Assembly: GCA_009602725.1 (NCBI GenBank)
Contig: WELB01000048.1
Span: forward strand, 241,053-305,052
DNA length: 64,000 nt
Source of the DNA: Spirogloea muscicola
Lineage: Eukaryota > Streptophyta > Zygnematophyceae > Spirogloeales > Spirogloeaceae
Direction of reading: 5' to 3'
In this document: positions 1 through 10,566 of the stretch, in pieces
Layout: every line of letters starts with the position of its first letter
How positions within the stretch are numbered: the first letter of the stretch is position 1
Translations under genes and position numbers: made by a program
The notes under the pieces: model-generated
The model's database searches: none
The model's input: the letters and a program-made list of their open reading frames with translations, nothing else
What the model was told of the DNA's origin: nothing

Positions 1-67
1 TCCCCGCCGCCACGGCGGCGGCGGCGACCGCCGGAGCGGCGGTGCCCGCGCGGCGGCCGCCGTCCGG

Positions 68-1074
68 ATGAGCCTCTCGCCCTTCGCCGAGCAGGTGCAC
101 CGGGAACCCTTATTCTAAATCCTTAATCCGTAAACCTATACCTTACGACGGGCCTGCGAGTGGGCTGGGTCCAGGCTCCAGGCCCTCGGCCACCGACTGC
201 GGCTGCATTGTGTCGGGGGGCCGCCCGCCTCGCTCAGCTGCGACTGCTGACACGGGGGTATTGAGGGCGCCCTGTCTGCCTAGCCTTTGGCTCCGTCATG
301 AACACCTGTATGCATCTGGCTGGCATTTCACAGCCGATTCTTTCATATCAGCAGCCGCTTTCTTTTTTCTTGCTGCGAGCGACTGCGAGCCAACAGCTGT
401 TGCCGCCAAGCTTGGGCTCGCGGCCAGCCTCTACTCGGGCCCTCACCGCCTCTTGGGATTTGCTGTCATGCGGGTTTGAGCTAGCTGCCCGGCGCCGCTT
501 TGGCCAGGAGCCAAGGGCTCAGGCTGCTGTGCTGTGGCGAGGCTGGCCGCCTGCAGGAGGCCGGGAAGTTCCGGGAGGACTTCGTGCAGCTGCTGGAGCG
601 CGACGTGCAGGTCGGGGCGGAGAAAGCGTCGCGCATCGCTGACATCTGCGCTCGGGTATCTGCGCCTTTCCTTCCCCTTGAACCCCCCCTACTTGGGCCC
701 CACCTTCAAGCTGCGACGAGCTGTGCTTGGCAGTACCAGCCTATGACTTTCGTGAGAAGTTTCGCATCATAAACTTTCCGCTTGTACCAGCGTCAATCGT
801 TTAGACAGGCCATCACATTGCTTGCTCAAGCTCTGCTTACTCTTCCTTGATCATGTATCCAGCCGCCAATGTCAAGCTCGTTCTTCTGCAGGTGTTCCGG
901 GAGTACTTGGGCACCTACAAAGGCAGCTTCTCGCCGGAGCCATTCGCAAAGATGCGGACGGAGCTGGACTCGGCAGGCTTCTCAGACAGTGCGAAAATTG
1001 TGCTGGCCGCAATCGGGTGGACAAGGGGAAACCTCTACACAGACTGGAAGAGGCAGGCCAAAAAAGGCCCATGA
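68..1074 (+). CDS. Small conserved protein of unknown function (3 exons)
   Basis: I read three exons, 68-94, 557-655 and 892-1074, all joined in phase 0 by GT-AG introns, giving about 102 aa with the stop TGA at 1072-1074. The protein starts MSLSPFAEQ and has a charged helical middle (FREDFVQLLERDVQVGAEK) and a C-terminal part with VFREYLGTYKGSFSPEPF and AAIGWTRGNLYTDWKRQ. It has no signal peptide or membrane segment. I do not recognise the family. The consistent phases, splice sites and amphipathic helices support a real gene. The start is uncertain because the frame is open upstream to the window edge through an Ala/Arg-rich stretch that could be a transit peptide. Intron 1 contains a LINE 3' end. 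Confidence 0.6.
185..372 (+). mobile_element. 5'-truncated LINE 3' end (type C tail)
   Basis: The codons at 241-264 read RLLTRGY-stop, the C-terminal peptide shared by the LINEs of this window. A tail follows, running from GGGCGCCCTGTCTGCCTAGC to about 372. The same end-plus-tail lies in reverse at 47695-47830 and is nearly identical over about 125 bases. The fragment sits inside intron 1 of the small gene at 68-1074. Confidence 0.7.
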
Positions 1075-2236
1075 AGTTTCTGATGAGGACCATCACCTCC
1101 AATTCTTTATATTGCACTTATGATGTCCGATGTCCAGGTCGGCATGAGACTAAGGTCCAGGAACCCAACCAGGCCTAACAGGCATAGTCACCGGTCACAA
1201 CTTGGATAGCTGTGGCTGTGCTGCTATTTTTGCCCCCTAAGCCACTCCACCGTCACCACGGTTGGGTCATCTCCAGCTTGCATGGGAGGAGAAGCTGATC
1301 CTGGCGCATTGCACCTGTTGAAACTCTGCCAAGATGCCCAAGGTGCTGCATAGCTTATTTAGCTACCGAAGGAGTCAAGCTCCCTGATATGGGTAGGCAG
1401 GGCCTTGGACTCTCCAGTCAGAAAGAATCAAAATAACTGCTGCTGTGTACAATGAGCATAACAGAGACTCATAGCTTGGTGGACAAATGACAATGGTAAC
1501 ATATTGTTACAGGGCAGGTGGGCTGAAGATGTGCAGGTCGGAAGGACATGGTATCTGTGGGCAAGATGTGGTCTTTGTTGCAGACATGCGTATGGACTTG
1601 TGGATCATTGGGCATTTGAACCTGCCATAGTCTGCGGTGCAGTTGCGCTGTATTCAAGACGTGGTCAACAGCAGCACAATTGCTACTTTTATCTCAGCAG
1701 CATTTCCTCACATAAGCAAGTCCAGTGGCACAGCACCAAGTAGCCAACGTAGCCATTGAGCAAGAAGTAGGTCCTCAAAAGCGGCAGTGGCCGTGAGTGA
1801 CCAGCACAAGAGAACAAAGAACATATCAAATCTTGCCAGGCTTCAGTGTTCAAAGAAGTTACGGTCCTTGTCCCACTCATGGCCCACTAGACAGATAACA
1901 GTCTGCGACATTCTTTGCTCAGGTTGCTGCCTGCCATAAATATAGCCTCATATTTTGGCTGAGCTGCTGCGTCTCCAGTGGATGAGTCTCTCCTTACCCT
2001 GCAAAACATATCACCAGCTTGAGTGCCCGACCGAAGACTCTCAACATTCTGCTGGTGCATGTCAGAAGCCATACAGATTTACACTGTGCTAGCAGCGTGA
2101 CTATCCGTCTTAAGGCGAGGCCTGTGGAGGCCTTGTTTGCAAACGTATGTACGTCAATTTTGTGCACAAAGAGGACAGAATCCTACATTACGCAGCTAGC
2201 TGCTATGCCTGTAACACAGCCATCTGTGCAGGGAGG
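1075..2236. other. Intergenic stretch, no gene seen
   Basis: This is the space between two convergent genes. Open frames here are short and have no splice-site or protein support. It probably holds the 3' UTRs of both genes. Confidence 0.5.
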
Positions 2237-4335
2237 TTAACGGTAGCACACCATGCGAGGAGGGAAACTCTTTGGCACCTCCTCTGAAGTCATCTCAAAG
2301 CCCAGTGGTTCAAGCACTTTCTTGTATCTACAGCACACATAAGACCAGAAGACATCGTGTTACTTACTGTCTGCTGCAGAACCTGGCGCGTTTGCCCGCC
2401 TCTTTCTGCTATTACGTGCACATGAGCAAAGCATAAGGTTGAAAAAGACCCAGATAATTGACTAGTTGTGATAGGCAAGCTGAGACGCTCGGAGGTCAGG
2501 CTGTAGCACGCCAGTTTTCTGCATTGAAGTTGCAGGCTTACGCTTCAACAGAGACGGCATATGGTGGGCCTCCCTCGTAATCACCAATCTGATGGGCATA
2601 GTACACGTCAAGTCAAGGCCTTGACTCTATGGCAGCAGTCTCAAGTAATCAAGCCTCTAGAAGAGCATGTGATGCCCGGCAGCTGCCTCACAGCTGTACC
2701 CTTCTGCAAGTGATTCTGTCCTCTGCTTTCATCAGGAGACAATTGGTCAACACATTCTCACATGCAACAATGCCCCATCTAAACACAACAAAATGCCCAC
2801 CGGGAAGGCCAATGTTATCAGCTCTCCATCAGGTTGAAGAAGCTCAGTGTACTTCTGAGCCCATTGGACCCTCAATGATGGATTTAAGGCACAAAAGAAG
2901 CTGTAGACGGCACACAGAATGATGTGTCAGTCCTTGAAGAATAAGTAAGATATAGAATAAATATCACCATCTCTGCTAATAGTTTTGCAATATGTTGGCA
3001 TGCCAGCCTGTGCAACACCAGTCGCAGCATCAGCACTCCACACAGACTGGCTGAGCCTTCTTATTTGTTGTATACAACCCTCAGCATTGTTGCTAAATTA
3101 ACGAACCTGTAAAGACAAGCAGTGATATTCATGGGGACTTAAGGGCCCATTGCTAGCTTACGTGTAATCAAATGCGAGGTCAAACAGCTCAGAAGGCTTG
3201 TACGCGAAATAATCCCCAGAAATAAAGGTCGCGTAAGGACCCCCTGGCTCACCTTCTGCAAGCTGTGATCAACTTAAGGACTTACTGTGAGAAAGCTTCG
3301 ACTAGCATTTTACAAACTCCACAAATGTGGCTAAACCATTTCCTATGCAGTCATACAGGAAGAAGCCTGCACAAGCCTTCAGGTGCAAACAGGCCAGACT
3401 GGTAGTGCAGGAAAGGTGACAAGCTGACCTGACGGGCCCGCTCTATGGCTGAGTCAGCCATGTCTAAGCCAACAACGTGACGATTGGGACTTGCCAAAGC
3501 TACCACATCATACCCCTGAGATACGGGACAGTATCTGTGTGCCACAGTAAGGCACAGATAATCGTACACCTGAGAGCTATTTTTGTTCAGTTGCTGCTCT
3601 CTGCTGATGCACAAGGTAACTACTTGGTCAACAGTGTTTGCTCTACCAGACATCTCAAGGCCAACTGTACAGTTGCTCACTGATGCGACAGCAAGCATTG
3701 AGCCAGCATGGTACAAGCAACGCCACTGCCACGACTACTTATTAGGCAGAGTGACAACGTTCAGGCAGTCCTTGCAGGCTGATGGCCTGGCCTGCCTGCC
3801 AACTTACAGAGCCGCATCCAGGGACCAGTGCACGGCCATTGGGCAGGCTGCCACTCTTTACCAAAGAGGCCACAGCTGGAGTCACTCCCTTGCCGTCCCA
3901 CGGTGTGATGCCCAGCTGCCAGGCCTTCTCCCATCCGTCTACACCAGCAAACAGAAGCAACTTCCACTCAGGACATGGCACTCGTCAATGACAACATGAC
4001 CGGTCATCAAGCGCCGCCCGATGCATGACAAGGTCTAGAGCAGCTAATCTGCACAGGTGCTTCTGTCGCGGTGGAGAACACCTAGGTTGGCAACCACCTT
4101 GTCAGATGAGCAAAAGCTCGGTGATGCTTTGAGCTGGGATGCCTTCAGAGGATGCGGCACCTAATACTCCTGATCATGGTTCTGTCTCTATCCAAAATTT
4201 CTGCTCTGAGGGCAGTGTATGATTAGCGGAATCAGCACAAATGGCTGCCAACAGCGGCAAAGCGGATAACTCACTGGGCTCGCGGACCGCCTCCTGCAGG
4301 CGCCTCATCGTCTCCGGATCGCCCCCGGCAGCCAT
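2237..4335 (-). CDS. TPMT-family SAM-dependent thiol/halide methyltransferase
   Basis: The seven exons on the minus strand are 4335-4275, 3938-3808, 3515-3429, 3262-3162, 2900-2801, 2588-2542 and 2327-2237. Phases match at every junction and give 205 aa. Family marks in order are GWEKAWQLGITPWD, SAM motif I VPGCGSGYDVV, the acidic strand-2 loop VVGLDMADSAIERAR, FDLAFDYTFFCAL, LLQPDGELITLAFP and DYEGGPPYAVS. The family methylates thiols, or halide and thiocyanate ions in plants and algae (harmless-to-ozone-layer type). The substrate cannot be told from sequence. The chosen ATG sits in a longer open frame whose Ala/Pro/Ser-rich upstream part could be a plastid transit peptide. A CGG tract with one N lies at 4492-4534. 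Confidence 0.9.
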
Positions 4336-4491
4336 GGCGTCGCCGCTCTCGTCCTCGAGAACGGCAGGCGCTGGGGCGCTCGGGGAGGGGCTATCGAGAG
4401 GGGCGGCGGAGCACAGCCTGAAAGCCGCCCTCCTCTGAGCTTGGGAACGCAGGACAAGAGCGGCCGCCGGGAGCGCGAGGCGCGCCAGTGA

Positions 4492-4534
4492 CGGCGGCGG
4501 CGGCGGAGGCGTCGCGGCGGCGGCGGCGGCGNGA
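4492..4534. repeat. CGG triplet tract with one N, near the TPMT 5' end
   Basis: Short CGG runs with a single undetermined base at 4532 lie just upstream of the methyltransferase coding start. Similar tracts mark other gene starts in the window. Confidence 0.8.
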
Positions 4535-4739
4535 GAGGGCTCCGGTAAGCGTATGGGGCACCGCCGGGGAGGCAGGGCCGCGCGCCGGAGAGGGAGGGGG
4601 GGGGACCAGGCTGCCAAGGCCCGCGCGCTTCCAGTAGCCGGGCGCTTGCTGACGAACGGAGCCGTTTCGGTGAGCCTCCGCGCGCCTTCTTCTCGATGGG
4701 CAATGTACGTCATCAGAAATGTTTTTGCCATCGTACTTG

Positions 4740-5598
4740 GCCACTTTGGCCTTCCAATGTGCGCTACTTGGTAATAACAGCTCTAGCAGGTGTTTTTGCA
4801 GGTGTGTGGCGAGCTTTTATGCTTTCGTTCAGAATTGAAAGGGGTTCGAAAAACTCAAAAGTAGGTTGCATCACGTTGTATTGTGTAAGTTTCAGTCATA
4901 TCAAGAAGTAGGCGCAGCAGCTGTGATGTCTGCGTAGCCATGACTAATCTTGTGTTCTAAGATTGCAATATGTTCATGCTTATATTCATCATTGCTGATT
5001 CATACAGTGTTGCTGCAGCTGCATACATGCCTGACCAACGATCTGTAGCATCTGTAGCTCTGCTTGCACAAGCAATGAGAAGATGCGCAAGCTGTCCTGT
5101 GTCTTCCCATCTGCATGGAGTCATATGCTTGACATCTTCCATGCTGCCTGACAAGGTCAAAGTGGTCGGATGCTTGGCATCAAGGCATGCACAAGTCCAC
5201 TTTCGTGACAATGACTTTCTCATGCCTTCATAGCGCTGCATGAACAGTGAGAGACTTCATGGATCAAGTTCAAATGCAACTTACAAAGACATGCCACTCA
5301 AAGGAGAAACAACTGGGTGCAGCCTACAGCAGCACTCACTTTACTTTTCCTAAGCACACAAAGTCATTCCAAGTTGTCCCTTACCTCAAGCTCAATTGTC
5401 TGAAGCACTGTCTTGGCAAATGATATGAGTGTGTGCATGTTCTCGTCATCAGGCCTCGAGCTTGTCAATAGCTTTTGCCAAGCAGGTCCAGGGATACATC
5501 CGTCAGTGTGCTTGACATGGTAATCATTAAGTCAATAGTGACGGCTGACAGGGCAGTCTTGTGTGACTTCTACCGTCTTGTGCTGCAGGGACTTGTGG
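4740..5598. other. Intergenic stretch, no gene seen
   Basis: This lies between the 5' end of the TPMT gene and the 3' end of the GDSL gene. Open frames of about 90 codons occur on both strands (4957-5241) but show no domain, splice pattern or composition that supports coding. Confidence 0.45.
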
Positions 5599-8500
5599 TC
5601 ACTTGGACCCAGTCAATTGTCTGATGTTGACAGGCTCAGCGAAGCCTGTCCCGCTATAAGCTTCTCTCGCAACCAGTCTGTTAAAGGCCTCACTATTTGT
5701 ATCTGATCCCAGTACACTCGCTCTTTTGGATCTGTTGCAAATGCACAAAGCTTCTGAATCAGCACCGACAATGTTCTGTCGACTGAAAACATGTACTTGC
5801 TGCACGCTAAGCTGTACACATCCTTCCCAGCAGTTGCTAGCAGAGCACCACAGCTTGCTGATCACTTGTTTATTACAGTATAAGTTTGTGTCCTGGATTT
5901 TTCCTGACAGTGTGACATCTTACACCACATTGCACTTTTATCTGAGGCAAATTGCTTGGTCCTTTGTAGCATTGACTTGCGGTACCTGAGCACAGTGTGT
6001 ATTCGCCATTACCCCTGCATGCTGCCTCGCCATTAAAGCGACCTGATCCACAGCAGGCCATTGAAGCATTCTTGAAGCCCCAGTGACTTGGGTGCTTGAG
6101 AATATCTCTGCATGTGCAAACCATAGGCTCACCCAAACGGAGGTCAAGAGACGTAAAGGGCGTGCAGATGACTAGTTAAGCGACTACTCAGCTTACTGCA
6201 GGACCTTCGATTCAACATTCAATCTGGTGAAATTTCACGAATGAGCTGAGACCTTCGTCAGTGCCATGCTTTGCTGCTACTGGGACCTCATTATGGGCTA
6301 TACTATGCTGCCAGCTCACATCGACGGACCAAGTATAGGGAAAGCAAAGCCACATGCACAGTACCCTGTGGGGAAGTTTCAGTGTCAGGCATTGTCTACT
6401 TTAGAAGCGAGCTATTGTCACATCAGTCTTGCATATTCGTAATTACACAGGCTGTCCAAAGAGGGTAAGAAAACCATGGCAGTGATGACACTCACGTCAA
6501 TATCTTGTCAGCTCGTACAAGAGACAACTTGATGCTGGGCAGAGTGGTTCGAAGGTTCTCCATGGTCTCACTAAGGAGCTCGTTATGGCGAGACACAATG
6601 TCATTGGCAACCTCCAGACATTCTCCACCAGTGCTGGCATGCCAATGTGAAGTAGTTTGCTAATCTTAGTGATGAAACCATCCACAGCCAGTTGTGGAAA
6701 AGGTGGTCAACCTTGACTTCAAACAACCCGTTCACACTTGAAATATTTGCATCTGATATTGATTGTTTTTGCTTGCAAAAGGTCCAGGATTTGCCAACAT
6801 TTGGGTAATATCACAGTACTAACACAGCGTCATGTCGAAGCAGAGCACCAGAAGGGGCTCACTTGTAGCTCTGGCTCCTCAATATAGGCATGCAACCAAG
6901 TGGGAAGACCGTAAGAATGACAAAGAGTCTGCCTCCCGCATTGTAGAGTTCTTGCACGGCTCCTGAGATTGCTCCAACCACTTCCTATGAACGATGTGCC
7001 AATGAGCTAGCATATGAATCAGCACTATGAAGCAAACATTCACATGAAGTCACATCAGGACATCAATGTCAGTAAGCATGACATGCATACATGCCCTATG
7101 TGCAGGACTCTGTGAGTAAACGTGTAGGATTATATCTGTACACCTGGATTAGGAGGCTTGCTGGCGGAGTCATTGGGTCACGTTCCAGGATTCTTGTCAG
7201 GTAGTCCACCTCGCCGACCTGGATATAGTATAGAGCCTTACGAAATGTGGCGCTTGGTAGCGTGCGATTGTGCCGAAGTCCTTGAAAAATAACAGTTGGC
7301 TCTCAAGGGGAATGCCAGTATATCCTTATGATAAGACTATGCCAGTTCATGTCAACAGTCAATGTGTCAGTCAAAGACATTCGCCCTGATTGAATAGCTC
7401 ATCTAGCTGGTTATTCTTATTGAGCACAGGCAGTGTCACTGAGCAGTGGTCCAACAAGGTGAGCAGCTGGTCTGCATTGTCAATTGCACGTATACTTTGG
7501 ACTGACACTTGTGGCCCAACAGCCTAGGGCGCAGATCTGTACATGGCAAACCAGTGCTTCTCAGGGCGGCCCCTCCAGACGAGCCGAAACTGGCCCCGTG
7601 TGTAAAACTTACTCCAGGCGTCAAATTTGGCTTAAGGAACGACAGCCCGAGCTTGTTAGCTGCCACACCCAGCCAGACACAAACTGCGTTCCTCAACCTG
7701 CTCAGGGTCATCACCCCTTGCTGAGCCAAGCAAAACAAACCCACAACAATCGCGTTGCCTGGATGCATATCACCACAATAGTGTCGTGCATAAATGCACT
7801 GCAGATAACATAAAGTCAGTGTCGGGCTATGAAGGAAACAACGTCCCACAACCAAGTAGATTGGCAAAGAGGAGGAATAATATGGATGGCAGCTGCAGAG
7901 GCCTTGGTAATGCGTATGGCACCTAGAAAATCAATGGTGATGCGGCCATCACAGACTCGCCCAGATGGGTACCCAGGATATGTCACTCCAAAGGGCGTGA
8001 AATTCGACTTGAGCATTGTGTTGTAGTAGTTGTTGTTCCCTGTTTCTGAACCCAAGTCAAAGACAGAGAGGAAGTTGAGAGAGTTTCTCTCTTGGCTCAG
8101 CTGTGATCTCACACTCGGTGCTCCGAGCCAAATTTCGACCCAGCTGACTGGCTTGCTAGTCGTTCTTGCTTTGCAGGTTGCAGATAGTAGCAAGCTATGC
8201 TACTTGTTCTGACTTTGCACAGGCGGGTAGTGTAAGCACTGAAGGTTTTACCGAGCACAGGGTACTTCATCAGTAGGTACTATATCAGTCAGAGGAGCAA
8301 ATCGGATACAATATGGGCATCGTCAAGGCTCTTGTGCTGCCATCTGCGAGCTTCGCCAATGCTTCCCAAAGGTGCTGTTGACTTAAGCAGCTTGCGTAGA
8401 CATGCAAGGGGAACTCATGCAGGTGTAGAGCCACTGCATTGCATCTACTCAGGTGCAGTCAGCAGCCACGGAAGGCTGAGAGGGGTCCGGCGTGGTAACT

Positions 8501-8642
8501 TACCGACGTTCGCATCACCGAAGGCGAACATGGCGGGGACGCGGGCTGCCTTCGCCGCAGCCTCAGCTGCAGCAGGCATCCCGCAAGCGAGCAGGGCGGC
8601 GGCCGCAGTCGCCAGGAGGAGCAGCGGCCTGGCAGGCGCCAT
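5599..8642 (-). CDS. GDSL/SGNH esterase-lipase-like secreted protein, probably catalytically dead
   Basis: Exons on the minus strand are 8642-8504, 8045-7923, 7659-7552, 7438 to about 7386, about 7275-7144, 6980-6863, 6633-6496, 6107-5986 and 5731-5599, with matching phases. A signal peptide (MAPARPLLLLATAAAALLAC) is followed by the plant GDSL fold: TGNNNYYNTML, YPSGRVCDGRITIDFL, GASFGSSGG, ALYYIQVGEVDYL, VFPLGCMPIL, ECLEVANDIVSRHN, WGFKNASMACCG and ERVYWDQI. Active members hydrolyse esters or lipids outside the cell. Here block I reads FGDAN rather than FGDS, so the nucleophile Ser is Ala (codon GCG). Block III GxND reads GEVD, so Asn is lost. The block V DxxHP His is missing where the frame shifts by one base near 5697. 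The intron after about 7386 may use a GC donor. This is a pseudoenzyme or a decaying gene. Confidence 0.85.
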
Positions 8643-8650
8643 GGCGGCGA

Positions 8651-8679
8651 AATGTGGCGGCGGCGGCGGCGGCGGCAGC
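8651..8679. repeat. GGC/CGG triplet tract at the GDSL gene start
   Basis: A run of GGC triplets lies just upstream of the signal-peptide ATG of the GDSL-like gene, in the probable 5' UTR. Confidence 0.8.
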
Positions 8680-8739
8680 CTGGGACGTGGCCTGCTGAAG
8701 GACTGACTGCAGGCTGCAGGCTGGCAGGCAGCCTTATGA

Positions 8740-9048
8740 TCACCGGGCTGAATGCAACAGCCGCCCCTTGAAACTAGCACCCACGTTCTTTACGAGGTTC
8801 CGGTTCTTCATTTGGTTGCATCTGAAGACTGTGACCTGAACCTGCTTCTCTATTGAATATGGGTAGTCCAGTATCCGTCTCCCTCCCCGGCCTTCCTCCA
8901 GCCTCCGTACACGCTTTTTGCCTCCCTCCTCCCTCCGCAGTTCCTCCCGCACTCGACAGGCGATGGTGACCCCTCGCCACGCGCCTGTCGCGCTCCTGCC
9001 CGAGCGGCCTCGCCTGGCCCGACGCTTCGGCAGTGGCATATATCCTTC
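8740..9048. other. Spacer holding a promoter and a 3' UTR; no gene seen
   Basis: This lies between the GDSL gene start and the 3' end of the next minus-strand gene. It is pyrimidine-rich on the plus strand. Overlapping minus-strand open frames are low-complexity Arg/Gly-rich and are not supported. Confidence 0.45.
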
Positions 9049-9560
9049 CTAACATTCCAGCTTTGGCTCGCTATACGACCTCTTGGGAAGAGCTTCCCCA
9101 CTCTCCTTGTTTCTGCAGCGGGTACAGGTTATTTCAGAGAAGTCCAACTTCCACTCATGCTCACGTTGATTGTAGTCATAGGCATTCGCAATGCCAAAGC
9201 CGTCATCACTGACAAAGGTCACCAGGCGCCAGCTGAAAATTTTTCAGATTTTGATGTAATGATTACTCTTGTTGCTTCACTTGATCATTAGGGCGCACGG
9301 TGTACGAGGCGGGACATAGTCTGTTGCCAAAGTATGCGCCATCCGCCCTGTTCTCGGCTTCATGGTGACTTACCATCACTACACAGTCTGTTGACTGCTC
9401 TATACTGACCATCAGTATGCTGTGGCTTACTCCAGCATCACTGGGTCAGTCGCTTCGGTGTTCCACGTGCGACTGTCAGTCTCGCTCCAGCGTACCGGTG
9501 CACCTGCGTGTAGGCCGCTCTTTAGCTGCTTCTGAGTTTCACCGAGGTAGCACTTTATGG
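9049..9560 (-). CDS. Unrecognised gene, 3' exons
   Basis: The last exon, 9232-9049, begins after a TTTTTCAG acceptor and encodes WRLVTFVSDDGFGIANAYDY, EHEWKLDFSEITCTRCR and KRSYSEPKLEC-stop (60 aa). An upstream exon ending near 9304 (TDYVPPRTP) fits the phase. Another possible exon at about 9440-9560 reads GLHAGAPVRWSETDSRTWN. I do not recognise the family. A CxxC pair suggests a small metal site or disulfide. More exons may reach toward 10.5 kb, but I could not fix them. Confidence 0.45.
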
Positions 9561-10566
9561 GCTGAAAGCTACTCTGACTGGCATATAGCTTGCATAATAG
9601 AGTAGGAGTGAATGACAGATGACATGGTCCGTATTCAAAAACTTGGGATGGATCAATCTCTTCATTTGGAAAAAAGGGGGGGGGGGGGTGATGGAGGAAT
9701 TCATTCATCACAAGTTCTGGATTCAGCACCACGTCACCTGTTGTTTACTCCTACACTATTATGCAAGCTACTGACTTAATTTCGCTACCTTTCCTTCACA
9801 CTTCGATTGATTTGCTTTGCCTGTCATGTAGAACCTCTGACATTTCATCCAATTCGCTACTGCCCTATCGACTTAGTATGGCAGTCGACGCCCTGTATAA
9901 TGACACCCCCTTGACTTAAGCCTTCCCTCAACTCCTCAGCACTCCCACTCCTTGGGGCCTTCTCTGACTGTCAGACACTTCGGTGCTCCTCTTGACTGAC
10001 CCTGGCCCGCCCTGAGGCCTGAAGTAGCCTCATAAGTCCTCATAATGACTACTACCGATCCCCAGGAGAAACCCGGGTGTTTCTCCTGCTGCTGCTGCTG
10101 CTGGCGGCTGCTGCTCACACCTCAGTGAGCGAGAATGTAGTTGCACAATGTGCTAAATCCGAGCTGCAGAGTGAAGTTACCTGTGACAAGCACAGCAGCA
10201 AGGTGCGCCACTCGGTGTGCAGCCAGCTCAGCTGGGCAGTTGCAACAGGCAGCAAGCTCATCCTTCCCACGCGTGCCTCATACAAGCTCCACGGTGCAAG
10301 CTACTGCTATTTCAAAGTGCAACAATCACTAGTAGACATGAAATGACGGAGCTGACTGATCCTGCAGTAGCAAAAGCAGCGCAGCGATGACGATACTGGC
10401 AGAAGGTTGACTAGCAATGCCTGCTTGTGCAGATTACCTTCCGACTCTGTCGGCGCCAATGCAAGGAGTAGAGAACTCTAAGCTAGCCAACATGGCCAGT
10501 GCCTCGCAGTTGTAATATGGACAACCCAGCCAGAGCGTGTTCATAAGCTAGAAGTAACCCAGCCAA
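9561..10566. other. Stretch with a G homopolymer and a CTG microsatellite; coding unclear
   Basis: A G run of about 13 bases lies near 9675 and CTG repeats lie at 10086-10103. A plus-strand frame at 10077-10346 looks like a signal peptide (FLLLLLLLAAAA), but that is what a CTG repeat must encode, so I do not call it. A possible minus-strand exon ends at a GT donor near 10182. Confidence 0.35.

Noticed and set aside
10077-10346. Plus-strand frame that looks like a signal peptide (FLLLLLLLAAAA)
   Set aside because: The hydrophobic run is produced by a CTG microsatellite. No domain or splice support follows.
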